NCBI RefSeq assembly: GCF_022370635.2
Contig: NZ_CP092362.2
Location: 4,898,001 to 4,962,000, forward strand
Direction of reading: 5' to 3'
DNA from: Mycolicibacterium crocinum
GTDB taxonomy: Bacteria > Actinomycetota > Actinomycetes > Mycobacteriales > Mycobacteriaceae
DNA: 64,000 nt
Shown here piece by piece: positions 48,999 through 58,565 of the stretch. The position numbers were made by a program, and so were the translations under genes. Positions within the stretch are counted from its first letter, which is position 1, and the number at the start of each line of letters is the position of its first letter. The notes beneath the pieces were generated by a model. The model had not been told where the DNA came from and searched no databases. It worked only from the letters and a program-made list of their open reading frames with translations.

Positions 48999-50990
48999 TC
49001 AGCGCCGGCGTCGGCGGGACCGAAGGTAGTCGCCGACGACTGCCGCGCCCAGCCCGTCCAGGTCGGGAACGACGACCCGGCCCTCCACCTGACGAGCCAC
49101 CTTGTCGATGAATCTCGCCAGCCCCGGGTCATTGCCGAGCCGGAAGATCGTCACCTGCGCACCGAGTCGGGCCACCTCATCGAAGCCGCGCACAGTGTGC
49201 GCGATGGTGAGCTGATGTGGCGGGTAGTCGAAGAAGACACCCGTGCCCTGTCCGTCCCCGTAGTCCTGCAGATGTGCGGTCGGCTCACCGTCGGTGACCA
49301 TCAGCACCACCGGTTGGGCGTTGGGATGACGACGTAGATGTCGCACCGCCAGCGCCAGCGCGTGGTGCATGTTGGTGCCCTGTTCGTAGACGCCTTCGAG
49401 TCCGGTCAGTTCCGCCGGGGTGACGGTCCGCGCGTAGCGGCCGAATGCAATGATCTGCAGCGCATCGGATCGGAATCTCGTACTCACCAGATGGTTGAGA
49501 GCCAGCGCCGTCTGCTTCATCGGCACCCACCGGTTCTCCATCACCATCGAGAACGAGGTGTCGACCAGCAGCGCCACCGCTGCCTGGGTGCGGGTCTCGG
49601 TCTCCGACACCTCCACGTCGTCGACGCTGATCCGCAGCGGACCCTCGGTGTCCGTACCGGCCCGCCGCAGCACCGCGTTGGTCAGCGTGCGGGTGACGTT
49701 CCACGGCTCGGTGTCGCCGAATGCCCACGGGCGGGTGGCGCCGGTCAGTTCACCGGCCGCGCCGGCACGACGGGTGTCCCGCTCCCCGTGTCGGCCCGAA
49801 AGTTGTTGAGCGACATCCCGAAGCGCGGCCTGGCCGAGTTGCCGCATCGCCTTCGGAGACAACCGCCACTGCCCGTCGGAGCCGCGGTCCAGGAAGCCCT
49901 GGTTCATCAGAGCCCGTTCCAATTCGGCCAGTGTCCGCGCATCGACGGCGGCCTGATCGCCGAGCTGACGGGCCAGTGCATCGAGGTCGACGTCGTCCAT
50001 GCTGGCGCCCGAGTAGCTCTGCGACAGCTGCTCGGCGAGCTGGTCGAGCTCGGCGATGTCGGCCATCGCCTGCGCCCCCTCCCCCATGCCGAGGGGGTTG
50101 TCGCCGGAGAACTCCGACGAACCGTTCCAGTCCTCCCCCGGCCGGGCCGCCTGCAGATGCGAGTCGAGCCGGTTGAGCGCGTTCATCAGCTGCGGTGAGC
50201 CGAAAGCCTGCTGCGCCAACGCATCCAGCTCGGCACGCTGATCCGGGGTCAGGCTGTTGCGGAACCGCTGCGCGGCCGCGGCACGCTGGGCCAGCGAGTC
50301 CAGCAATTCCTCGACGTTCTTCGGATTCTCCGGGAAGTACTGGCCATGCTTGCGCATGAAGTCCTGGAAATCTTGCGCGCTGTCCTCGCCGCGAGAGTGC
50401 TTGTCCAGCAAGTCATTCAGATCGTCGAGCATCTCGTTGACGGCTTGCCGGTCTTCATCAGTGGCGTTCTCCAGCGCCTGCTTCATGCCGGCGAACCGCT
50501 GATCGAGCATCTCCCGGCCGAGTAGATCCTTGATCTGCTCGTACTTCTGGCGCGCCTCGGGGCTGCGCCAGTTGTAGTCCGACAGCTCTTGAACAGCCTT
50601 GGCCGGCGAGGGCGACAGCGATTCGATCTGCAGCTCGGCGAACCGGGCGTCGTCGTCGAGCGCGCGCGCCAGCTCCTTGCGCTCGGAGAGCACCGCCTCG
50701 TCCAGCAGCTGCTTGATCTCCTGCAGAGTGCCGTCAAGATTGTTGCGGCTCAACAGCTCTCGACGCCGTCGATTCACCTCGGCCGCGAGCCGGTCGGCGC
50801 CCTTGGTGTTCTTCGTTCCGCGCCGCAGCAGTTCGGACAGCGCCCGCCGTGGCGAGGTGCCCTCCATGACGTCCTGCCCGATCTGCTCGAGCGCGTCGCG
50901 CAGGTCCACCGGCGGGGCAAGCGGATCGGGGCCCCCGGTGTACGCCGAGTACCGGGAGTCGTGTGCGTGTCCCCGATCGGGTTTAGCCAT
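48999..50990 (-). CDS. VWA-domain protein (Rv0959 type)
   Basis: A 663-aa protein. The long N-terminal part is helical and charged (about 1-420), followed by a VWA domain with MIDAS motif LLVDTSFSMVMENR near residue 470, TNMHHALA near 545 and MVTDGEPTAH near 570. It partners with the AAA+ protein overlapping its start by eight bases (50983-50990), like magnesium-chelatase D/I or MoxR/VWA chaperone pairs. GGAGAAGG precedes ATG 50990. Client unknown. Confidence 0.88.
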   Translation of the reverse strand: MAKPDRGHAHDSRYSAYTGGPDPLAPPVDLRDALEQIGQDVMEGTSPRRALSELLRRGTKNTKGADRLAAEVNRRRRELLSRNNLDGTLQEIKQLLDEAVLSERKELARALDDDARFAELQIESLSPSPAKAVQELSDYNWRSPEARQKYEQIKDLLGREMLDQRFAGMKQALENATDEDRQAVNEMLDDLNDLLDKHSRGEDSAQDFQDFMRKHGQYFPENPKNVEELLDSLAQRAAAAQRFRNSLTPDQRAELDALAQQAFGSPQLMNALNRLDSHLQAARPGEDWNGSSEFSGDNPLGMGEGAQAMADIAELDQLAEQLSQSYSGASMDDVDLDALARQLGDQAAVDARTLAELERALMNQGFLDRGSDGQWRLSPKAMRQLGQAALRDVAQQLSGRHGERDTRRAGAAGELTGATRPWAFGDTEPWNVTRTLTNAVLRRAGTDTEGPLRISVDDVEVSETETRTQAAVALLVDTSFSMVMENRWVPMKQTALALNHLVSTRFRSDALQIIAFGRYARTVTPAELTGLEGVYEQGTNMHHALALAVRHLRRHPNAQPVVLMVTDGEPTAHLQDYGDGQGTGVFFDYPPHQLTIAHTVRGFDEVARLGAQVTIFRLGNDPGLARFIDKVARQVEGRVVVPDLDGLGAAVVGDYLRSRRRRR

Positions 50991-52365
50991 AGACGGTTTC
51001 GCCTTCTCCTGTCACCTTGTCGATGCGCTTGGCCAGATACAGCGCCTCGAGCGCCAGCTCGAGCGCGGCCGCACGCTCCCCTTCGGTGTCGGCGTCGAGC
51101 CGCTTGGCGATCGCGTCGATCACCGGCAGGTCGGGCAGCGCGGCCAGCACGTCCTTGGCCGCCACCTGCTCACCGGTCGTCACCGCCGAGCCGCCTTCGA
51201 CGGCCGCCACCAGCGGGCCGACATCAATACCGCCGAGCACCCGCTGCGCGGTGTCGGCGGTCGCGCGGCGCAGCAGATGCTCGAGCACCGCCTGCTCACG
51301 GCCCTCCTCGCCGGACTCGAATTCCAGCTTGCCGCGCAGCACGTCGATGATCGTGCCCAGGTCGACCACCCGGGCCACCGGCTCGTCCTCGCCGAGGATC
51401 GCGCCGCGGTGGCGCGCCGAGGCGGCGACGGTCTCGGCGGCGGCGATCGCGAACCGCGCCGACACACCTGAACGCTGGTCGACGGAAGTCGACTCCCGCA
51501 GATAGCGCGCGAACCGGGCAATGATTTGCATCAGATAGGTCGGAACCTGCGCCGACAGATGCGCTTCCTGGGTGATCACGCCGACCTCGGAGTCGAGCTC
51601 GCGCGGGTAGTGCGTGCGGATCTCGGCGCCGAAGCGGTCCTTGAGCGGGGTGATGATGCGCCCGCGGTTGGTGTAGTCCTCGGGGTTGGCGCTGGCGACC
51701 ACCAACACGTCCAGCGGCAGCCGCAGCGTATAGCCACGCACCTGGATGTCGCGCTCCTCCATGACGTTGAGCATCGAGACCTGAATGCGTTCGGCCAGGT
51801 CCGGCAGCTCGTTGACCGCGACGATGCCGCGATGCGCCCGCGGGATCAGGCCGTAGGCGATGGTCTCCGGGTCACCGAGGCTGCGCCCCTCGGCGACCTT
51901 GATCGGGTCGATGTCACCGACCAGGTCGGCCACGCTGGTGTCAGGCGTCGCGAGCTTCTCGAAGTAGCGCTCGCTGCGGTGGCGCCACTCGATCGGCAGG
52001 TCGTCGCCGGAGTCGGATGCCCTTCGAATCGATTCCGGTGTGATCGGGGTGTAGGGGTGCTCGCCGAGTTCGGATCCGGCGATCACCGGCGTCCACTCGT
52101 CGAGCAGGTTTTGCAACGAGCGCAGCAGGCGGGTCTTGCCCTGCCCCCGCTCGCCAAGCAGAACGAAGTCGTGTCCCGCGATCAGCGCCCGTTCCAGCTG
52201 CGGCAAGACGGTGTCTTCGAAGCCGAAAATGCCAGGCCAGACGTCATCACCTTCGGCCAGCGCGGTCAGCAGGTTCTCCCGGATCTCCTGCTTGACGCTG
52301 CGCTCGCGATGTCCGGTTGCGCGCAGTTCGCCAAGTGTGCGGGGGAAGTTGTCAGGTGAAGTCAC
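50983..52365 (-). CDS. Mg-chelatase-I-like AAA+ ATPase (Rv0958 type)
   Basis: A 460-aa ATPase. Walker A is LGERGQGKTRLL near residue 72, Walker B region GIVAVNELPDLAERIQ near 180, sensor VVASANPEDYTNRG near 225, and an arginine-finger region. GTG 52365. It overlaps the VWA gene by eight bases, so the two are co-translated. The pair differs from the NorQ/NorD pair at 16-18 kb, so this organism has two such machines in 35 kb. Confidence 0.9.
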   Translation of the reverse strand: MTSPDNFPRTLGELRATGHRERSVKQEIRENLLTALAEGDDVWPGIFGFEDTVLPQLERALIAGHDFVLLGERGQGKTRLLRSLQNLLDEWTPVIAGSELGEHPYTPITPESIRRASDSGDDLPIEWRHRSERYFEKLATPDTSVADLVGDIDPIKVAEGRSLGDPETIAYGLIPRAHRGIVAVNELPDLAERIQVSMLNVMEERDIQVRGYTLRLPLDVLVVASANPEDYTNRGRIITPLKDRFGAEIRTHYPRELDSEVGVITQEAHLSAQVPTYLMQIIARFARYLRESTSVDQRSGVSARFAIAAAETVAASARHRGAILGEDEPVARVVDLGTIIDVLRGKLEFESGEEGREQAVLEHLLRRATADTAQRVLGGIDVGPLVAAVEGGSAVTTGEQVAAKDVLAALPDLPVIDAIAKRLDADTEGERAAALELALEALYLAKRIDKVTGEGETVYG

Positions 52366-52448
52366 CTCTCCACGCTACGACTGCCGCGCCACGGAGGCAT
52401 TACGCGGTCAGCGCAAAGTCACATATGGGTCATCTGGAATACCCGCGG

Positions 52449-54029
52449 TCAGTGCGCGAAGTGGCGGGCTCCGGTGAGATACAGCGTGATCCCGGCCTTG
52501 GCCGCCGCCTCGGTGACGAGCTCGTCGCGCATCGATCCGCCGGGGTGCACGACAGCCTTCACACCGGCCGCCGTCAACGTCTCCAGCCCGTCCGGGAACG
52601 GGAAGAACGCGTCGCTGGCCGCGACCGCCCCGCGAACCCGTTCGCCGCCGCGCTCCACCGCGAGCCGGGCCGCGTCGACGCGGTTGACCTGGCCCATGCC
52701 GACACCGACGGTGGCCCCGTCGGCGGCCACCACGATCGCGTTGGACTTCACCGCGCGGCAGGTGCGCCAGGCGAACTGCAGATCGGCCAGCGTCGCCGCG
52801 TCCGCTGCGGTGCCGGTCGCCAGCGTCCAGTTGGCCGGGTCGTCGCCGGGCGCGTCCAGGGCGTCGCGTTCCTGGATCAACAAGCCACCGCTGATCTGGC
52901 GCAGCTCAGCCCCGCCGACCGGCGGCTCCGAGGCGACGAGCACGCGAATGTTCTTCTTACGGGCCAAGATCTCCACCGCACCGGGCTCGTATGCCGGCGC
53001 GATGATCACCTCGGTGAAGATCTCCGAGACGTATTCGGCCATCTCGACGGTGACCGCGGTGTTGGCCGCGATGACGCCGCCGAACGCACTGAGCGGATCG
53101 CATTCGTGCGCCTTGCGGTGCGCATCGGCCACCGACACCGACGAGATCGCGATACCGCACGGGTTGGCGTGCTTGATGATCGCCACGCAGATCTGCTCGT
53201 GATCGAACGCCGCGCGCCAGGCCGCATCGGCATCGGTGAAGTTGTTGTAGGACATCTCTTTTCCGTGCAACTGCTCGGCCTGGGCCAGACCCGGCCAGCT
53301 GGCGTCGTCGCTGTAGAGCGCGGCCTGCTGGTGCGGGTTCTCCCCGTAGCGCAGCTGCGAGGTGCGTCGCCAGGTGCGGCCGAACCACGGCGGCAGGAAC
53401 TCCGGCGCGTCACCGGACTCGGGCGCCAGCTCCGTTCCCATCCAACTGGCGACGGCCACGTCGTACTCGGCGGTGTGCCGAAATGCCAACGCCGCCAGTT
53501 TCTGCCGCTGGGCGAGAGTGAAGCCGCCGCTGCGTACCGCGGCCAGCACACCGTCGTAACCGAGCGGGTCGACGACGACGGCCACGCTGGGGTGGTTCTT
53601 GGCCGACGCGCGCACCATCGAGGGACCGCCGATGTCGATCTGCTCGACGCATTCGTCGGCATCCGCGCCGGAGGCCACGGTCTCGCTGAACGGATAGAGG
53701 TTGACCACGACGAGATCGAACGGCTCGATCTTGAGTTCGCCGAGGGCTTTGACGTGTTCGGGCTTGCGGGTGTCGGCGAGCAGTCCGGCGTGGATGTGCG
53801 GATGCAGGGTCTTGACCCGGCCGTCGAGCACCTCGGGGAAGCCGGTGACGAATTCCACCGGGGTGACTGGAATGCCCTTGTCGGCAATGGTTTTCGCCGT
53901 CGACCCGGTGGAGACGATGGCCACCCCCGCCTCGTGGAGACCCTGCGCGAGCGGAATCAGGCCGCTCTTGTCGTACACGCTGATCAGCGCGCGCCGGATC
54001 GGCCTCTTGCCTTCAATCCCCGCGGTCAT
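52449..54029 (-). CDS. purH: Bifunctional AICAR formyltransferase/IMP cyclohydrolase PurH
   Basis: A 526-aa enzyme: N-terminal IMP cyclohydrolase domain (RRALISVYDKSGL near residue 11, GRVKTLHPHIHAGLLAD near 70), C-terminal AICAR transformylase with HGKEMSYNNFTDADAAWR near 255, AIIKHANPCGIA near 280 and FFPFPDGLETLTAAGVKAVVHPGGSMRDELV at the end. It performs the last two steps of IMP synthesis. ATG 54029 overlaps the purN stop (ATGA). Confidence 0.97.
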   Translation of the reverse strand: MTAGIEGKRPIRRALISVYDKSGLIPLAQGLHEAGVAIVSTGSTAKTIADKGIPVTPVEFVTGFPEVLDGRVKTLHPHIHAGLLADTRKPEHVKALGELKIEPFDLVVVNLYPFSETVASGADADECVEQIDIGGPSMVRASAKNHPSVAVVVDPLGYDGVLAAVRSGGFTLAQRQKLAALAFRHTAEYDVAVASWMGTELAPESGDAPEFLPPWFGRTWRRTSQLRYGENPHQQAALYSDDASWPGLAQAEQLHGKEMSYNNFTDADAAWRAAFDHEQICVAIIKHANPCGIAISSVSVADAHRKAHECDPLSAFGGVIAANTAVTVEMAEYVSEIFTEVIIAPAYEPGAVEILARKKNIRVLVASEPPVGGAELRQISGGLLIQERDALDAPGDDPANWTLATGTAADAATLADLQFAWRTCRAVKSNAIVVAADGATVGVGMGQVNRVDAARLAVERGGERVRGAVAASDAFFPFPDGLETLTAAGVKAVVHPGGSMRDELVTEAAAKAGITLYLTGARHFAH

Positions 54030-54655
54030 CCTATGGTCGCCTTTCTGCCACTCCAGGTCACGCCGCGCTGAGCCAGCGCGGCCAGCACATCCACCAACAG
54101 CCGCCGTTCGGTGACCTTGATGCGTTCGTGCAAGGTGTCTTCGTCATCGTCGTCGAGGATCTCGATCGGCTCCTGGGCCAGGATCGGGCCGGTGTCCACG
54201 CCGGCGTCCACGAGGTGGACCGTGCAACCGGTGAGCTTGACCCCGTAGGCCAGGGCATCAGGTACCGCGTGCGCGCCCGGGAATGCGGGCAGCAACGCCG
54301 GGTGCGTGTTGACGACACGGCCCAGGAATCGCGAAAGGAATTCCGGTCCAAGTATTTTCATGAATCCCGCGGAGACGATCAGGTCGGGCCGGTGCGCCTC
54401 GGTGGCATCGGCGATCGCGGTGTCCCAGGCGGCTCGATCGGAATAGTCCTTCAGTCGCACGCGAAACGTCGGGATCGACGCGGCCTGCGCGACGTCGACG
54501 GCCCGGCAGTCGCGGTCCACGCCGACGGCGACGACCCGCGCGGGGTAGTCGTCGACGGCGGCACTCAGCAGCGACTCCAGCAGCGATCCGGTCCCCGAGG
54601 CCAGGACGACAAGGCGTGCCGGCGCGCTCGGCGGAATGTGGATCGGATGCTGCAC
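54026..54655 (-). CDS. purN: Phosphoribosylglycinamide formyltransferase PurN
   Basis: A 209-aa enzyme: LVVLASGTGSLLESLL near residue 14, DLIVSAGFMKILGPEFLSRF near 95, NTHPALLPAFPGAHAVPDAL near 118 (catalytic Asn-His) and VDAGVDTGPILAQEPIEI near 148. GTG 54655 follows the divergent stretch; the open frame upstream has no motif. purN-purH is one operon. Confidence 0.96.
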   Translation of the reverse strand: MQHPIHIPPSAPARLVVLASGTGSLLESLLSAAVDDYPARVVAVGVDRDCRAVDVAQAASIPTFRVRLKDYSDRAAWDTAIADATEAHRPDLIVSAGFMKILGPEFLSRFLGRVVNTHPALLPAFPGAHAVPDALAYGVKLTGCTVHLVDAGVDTGPILAQEPIEILDDDDEDTLHERIKVTERRLLVDVLAALAQRGVTWSGRKATIG

Positions 54656-55255
54656 GGCGATGAGCCTAGCGGGATGCCGCTGCGCGCATGCGCGAGGCAA
54701 TGACCGGCCGCTTCTGCCCGCAGCCCCCGTAAGGACGTCGTGAGCGTCGTTGAACAATGACATCGCCCATCTCGGGTTAGCTGGCGATAGTTGATTCCCG
54801 GCTGCCCACCCCGCGGCACCGACCCGTGGCCAGATGTGCGCGCGCCGCAGTACGCATGCGGCTTGACCGCGGCATTGCGCCAGCGGCCGTCACACGCGAT
54901 CCACCGCTAAATGTCCGAACTCCAGCTGTACGTCACCGCTGGACCTGCGGTGTCGCAATCAGCAATGGCCACATACCACTTGGACGAGATCTGTCCGCCT
55001 GGTCGAGACAGCCGCGAATCGATGTTCGTCGACGCGATGGTGATCACGAGCCGTGCACCGCCCATCAAACAAGGGCAGCGAACCACCCTTACAGATGGTC
55101 GTGCGGTGTCCCGCGAGGACGTTCCGGGGGGCCGTGGGTTCGGGAAGGACAAGCTGTTAGCTTTGCTATAGCCGAAGGTTTTGTCAGCGGCGAGTGCGTC
55201 CCTTCGCCGCCTGCCGTCCCGGAACTCAGGGCAATGGCGCCCAGGAGGTTGTTAC
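54656..55255. other. 600-bp region upstream of purN without clear gene
   Basis: Overlapping frames exist on both strands around 54907-55171 but lack a ribosome binding site and family motifs. It probably holds the purNH promoter and the promoter of the DUF4333 gene. Base composition is a little lower in GC than the surroundings. Confidence 0.4.
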
Positions 55256-55822
55256 GTGGTGAGAATCCGAATCGCAGTCGCGGCAGCACCGATGGCTGGT
55301 GCCATCATGGTCGCCGCATCCCCTGTGGTCCATGCGTCGCCCGATGTCGTCGGCCAAACGTTCGGCGAAGCGAGCTCGACCCTGCAATCAGCGGGTTACA
55401 CCCCGATCGTGGTGAACAAATTCGGTGGGCGAACGGATCAGCCGGACTGCACTGTCACTCGACAACAGGACCGACCCTCGGTCGACGGGGGCGGTCAGCA
55501 GACAGAACTTACCCTGAACTGCAATTATCCGGTCGCTGCCCCAGGCATGCCCGGCAACTCCGCCGCCAGCCCCGCCGGTCGAGCGGCCGCTGAGCAGGCG
55601 GTGATCCGGGTGGGTAAGGACAACGTCGAGAAATCACTGCTGAGCCAGCTCGACCCAGGACCGGGGGCTTCCTGGGCCCAATGCTCGGGCGACCTGGTCG
55701 GTGAGGTGGACAGCACCGTCGACTGCACGGTGCTTGCGGACCAGGAAAAGCACACGTTCACGCTGACCGTGACCGATATCGAGAATGGCCAGATCAGCTA
55801 CAACATCGCTCAGGCGTCATGA
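55256..55822 (+). CDS. Exported PASTA/DUF4333-like protein
   Basis: A 188-aa protein. The signal peptide ends near VHASPDVV. A PASTA-like unit follows (DVVGQTFGEASSTLQSAGYTPIVVNKFGG), then a Cys pair, then a DUF4333-like C-terminal domain (VEKSLLSQLDPGP, CSGDLVGEVDSTVDCTVLADQEKHTFTLTV). AGGAGG seven bases before GTG 55256 fixes the start. Small exported mycobacterial proteins of this type often act at the envelope. Confidence 0.78.
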   Translation: MVRIRIAVAAAPMAGAIMVAASPVVHASPDVVGQTFGEASSTLQSAGYTPIVVNKFGGRTDQPDCTVTRQQDRPSVDGGGQQTELTLNCNYPVAAPGMPGNSAASPAGRAAAEQAVIRVGKDNVEKSLLSQLDPGPGASWAQCSGDLVGEVDSTVDCTVLADQEKHTFTLTVTDIENGQISYNIAQAS

Positions 55823-55894
55823 CGTACGTAGCGCTTGACTGAACCGACCGCGTCGCGGGTTTGTCGGTACCGATCGCCGGGCACCCGAGGTCCC

Positions 55895-56149
55895 ATGGCG
55901 ATTTGCGACACGTGCGGAAATGATTACGACAAGGCGTTCAGCGTCACCTTCTCCGATGGGCGCTCCGCCACTTTCGACAGTATCGAGTGCGCGGCCGTCG
56001 AACTGGCCCCGCAGTGTGCACACTGCGGCTGCCGGATTCTGGGGCACGGCGTGGAGACCGAGGACGCGATTTTCTGTTGCGCACACTGCGCGCGGAAGTC
56101 GAGCAACGCCGACATCAACGACCGGTACCCGGTGCCGGCCGGCGGCTAG
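55895..56149 (+). CDS. Cys-rich metallothionein-like small protein
   Basis: An 84-aa protein with CDTC near residue 4, then CAHCGC near 42 and FCCAHCARKSSN near 60, plus HGVE with a conserved His. This resembles prokaryotic metallothionein-type zinc-finger proteins (bacterial SmtA family) with an N-terminal addition. It probably binds Zn, Cu or Cd. It follows the DUF4333 gene by 72 bases and converges with perM. Confidence 0.7.
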   Translation: MAICDTCGNDYDKAFSVTFSDGRSATFDSIECAAVELAPQCAHCGCRILGHGVETEDAIFCCAHCARKSSNADINDRYPVPAGG

Positions 56150-57538
56150 CTAGCGGTCGCGCTCGGGCTCGATGTCGTCGTCGACGACCATCAGGTCCTC
56201 GACGTCCTCCAGGTCGGGCGCGGGCCGGACGGGCTTCGGCGGCGGCGCCGGCTCGGGTTCGGGCTCTGGCTCCGGTTCGGGCTCGGGTTCGACGTCGGAT
56301 TCGGCCGCCACGTCGGGGATGGGCGTGGTGAGCGCTTCGTCGTCGTCCTCGACATCCTCGTCGAACAGTGGTTCTTCGACCGGGGCGACCGGCTTCACCC
56401 GCTTCGGGCGGCGCCGCACGCCACCGGTCAGCAGCACCGTGAGCGCCCCGATGACGAAGAACCACAGGAACACCGCGGGACCGAAGGTGCTCTGGTCCAC
56501 GCCGACCTCGCCGAAGTTGCCCAGCTGTCCGCCACCGGCATAACCCAAGAGGGCCATCGCGACGGCGGCCAGCAGGGATGCGACCGCCAATTTCGCCAGC
56601 GCCGCCGGCCAGGGCAGCGGCCGGCTCGCGCACTGTTGCCCCACCGCGACGCCCGATGCGGCACCGACGATGAGCAGCGCAACCCACACCGGCCCCAGCG
56701 GCGGGTTCGGGACGGCGGCCAGGATCGGCAGCGCTGGGATGTCACCGCCAAAGACCGTGAACGAACTGAACGTCGCGAACCCGATGTGCGCACTGGAGCC
56801 GACCGCCATCGCTGACGTCCCGACGATCACGTTCGGCACGTAGAGCGCGGACAGCAATGTCAGGCTGAGCTGCCCGAACAGCGAATCGGTGACCGCGTAC
56901 AGCTCGTGCATGGTGCCCCAGTGCACAACCAGCGACACCGCGGTAACCGCACCCGACAATCCCAGCAGGGCCAGCAGGCCCGCGGTCGCGGCCCGGACGG
57001 TGTCGCCGAGCCACAGCGGCAGCCGCAGAGCGCGCAGCGTCCGCCACCCCACCTGGGAACCGACGCCGATCACCGCGCCGATGGCGTGCACCACCAACAC
57101 TGAAGAGAACGCCCGCAGCGCGTTGGGCGTCTGCAGCTCGGTGATCACCGACGAGGCGTCGTGGATGACGGCCAGCGCGATCGCGGCGAACAGCAGCGGG
57201 CCGCCGATCGCCGAGGCGATGATCCAACGGGCCACGAACCAGGAGGCGCGCGGCGAGGTCGCCCGGGCGGTAGTCCGTGCGGTCCCCCACACCATCAGCA
57301 GCATCGGCAGCAGCGGCAGCACCGCCAGCTGGTGGCCGGCGATCGAGATCGGCACCTGGTGCACGGCCAGCCACATGCTGGCGATGGCGCCCAGGGTGCC
57401 GGTCATGTCGCTGTTGGCAATGACGAGCTGCAGCAGCGTCACCGCGGCGATCACAACCAGTGCGACCAATGACGGGCCGAACGCGACCCGGACCAGGTCC
57501 CGCGCTTGACGCGCCCCGACTGGCCGCTTGTCCTCCAT
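56150..57538 (-). CDS. perM: Cell division protein PerM (Rv0955 type)
   Basis: A 462-aa membrane protein (DUF6350) with about ten spans up to residue 380 and an acidic, Glu/Pro-rich cytosolic tail (EPEPEPEPEPEPEP repeat) ending in VDDDIEPERDR. It matches PerM of M. tuberculosis, needed for division under Mg2+ limitation and for persistence, and is next to the DUF5336 partner as in Rv0954-Rv0955. Start ATG 57538 or GTG 57547; neither has a good ribosome binding site. Confidence 0.88.
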   Translation of the reverse strand: MEDKRPVGARQARDLVRVAFGPSLVALVVIAAVTLLQLVIANSDMTGTLGAIASMWLAVHQVPISIAGHQLAVLPLLPMLLMVWGTARTTARATSPRASWFVARWIIASAIGGPLLFAAIALAVIHDASSVITELQTPNALRAFSSVLVVHAIGAVIGVGSQVGWRTLRALRLPLWLGDTVRAATAGLLALLGLSGAVTAVSLVVHWGTMHELYAVTDSLFGQLSLTLLSALYVPNVIVGTSAMAVGSSAHIGFATFSSFTVFGGDIPALPILAAVPNPPLGPVWVALLIVGAASGVAVGQQCASRPLPWPAALAKLAVASLLAAVAMALLGYAGGGQLGNFGEVGVDQSTFGPAVFLWFFVIGALTVLLTGGVRRRPKRVKPVAPVEEPLFDEDVEDDDEALTTPIPDVAAESDVEPEPEPEPEPEPEPAPPPKPVRPAPDLEDVEDLMVVDDDIEPERDR

Positions 57539-57587
57539 CCGTGTCACTCGACGCGCCGGTCAGGCGTGGTGCGCGAAGAGCGCCCGG

Positions 57588-58397
57588 TTAGGACGGGTTC
57601 TGGCCCGACGGCGACGATGACGGCGCCTGGGGCTGCTGCTGTTCCGGCTGTGCGGGCTGCTGGCCGGAGCCGCTGGACGGCGGCGGGCTGAAGCTGGGGA
57701 ACCCGGTGGGAGGGGTGGGCGGACCGCTCTGGGCACCGCCGAAACCACCGGTCGACGAGCCAGACCCGTAGCCGCCGTACTGCGACGGGTAATTCGGCCG
57801 CGGCGGAAGTCCCTGCGGCGGGCCCTGCTGGGGACCGGGCTGGCCGTAGTAGCCGCCGGGAGGCGGACCGTACTGACCGAACTGTTCGTAGCGCGGCCGC
57901 GGCGCCGGGGCGGTGATGATGCCCGCTTCCAGCAGCAGTGCCGCCACCGCGGCGATCGCCTGCAACAGGGTGAAGGCGAGCAGCAGCCACAGTCCCCAAC
58001 CGACCGAGAAGCCGGTCGGCTTGCTGATGACCTGGGCGATCGACATCAACACCGCGATCACCGATGCCGTGGCGATCACACCGCCGTAGTCCCTGGCCTT
58101 CGGCAGTAGGGCGGCCGCCGCAAGCAGCGCGGCCACGAGCGTGGCGACCACCGGGTAGCCGCCGCCACCGCCGGTGAGTTCGGCGCCACCGAACGGGCCG
58201 AGGTCGGCCTTGACGGTCAGGATCGGTCCGAAGCTGGCCAGGTAAGCGGCCAGGCCCAGCACAATGACGGCGATGTTCAGGTAATGCGGCAGCTTGCTCG
58301 GCCCGGCCTCAGTCGGCGCGAACGACTGCGTGGGCGCGCCATAGGGACCGGTCGGCTGCGATGGTTGGTAGCCCGGATTGGTGGGCGGGTACGTCAT
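57588..58397 (-). CDS. DUF5336 membrane protein (Rv0954 type)
   Basis: A 269-aa protein: a Pro/Gln/Tyr-rich N-terminus, four spans (about residues 38-170) and a Pro/Gly/Gln-rich cytosolic tail. It matches the 34-kDa antigen-type Rv0954, which is linked to the mycobacterial division complex. GAAGGAG precedes ATG 58397. It is 49 bases before perM on the same strand, so the two are likely co-expressed. Confidence 0.85.
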   Translation of the reverse strand: MTYPPTNPGYQPSQPTGPYGAPTQSFAPTEAGPSKLPHYLNIAVIVLGLAAYLASFGPILTVKADLGPFGGAELTGGGGGYPVVATLVAALLAAAALLPKARDYGGVIATASVIAVLMSIAQVISKPTGFSVGWGLWLLLAFTLLQAIAAVAALLLEAGIITAPAPRPRYEQFGQYGPPPGGYYGQPGPQQGPPQGLPPRPNYPSQYGGYGSGSSTGGFGGAQSGPPTPPTGFPSFSPPPSSGSGQQPAQPEQQQPQAPSSSPSGQNPS

Positions 58398-58565
58398 GGC
58401 CTCTCCTTCAGCCTTGTCACGCCGCGCATCCCCCGCGGCGCTGCGTCGGTTGTGGCTCGCGAACGGACCCGCAGGTCCGATTCGCACACCACGCTATCGC
58501 ACAGCGCCACGCCCGCCACGACCATCTGCGTGTCACACGCCGCAGTTCGTAACCGCCCTCGCGGG

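Noticed and set aside
54907..55171. Overlapping small genes on both strands
   Set aside because: No ribosome binding site, no family motif, and both strands are equally open.
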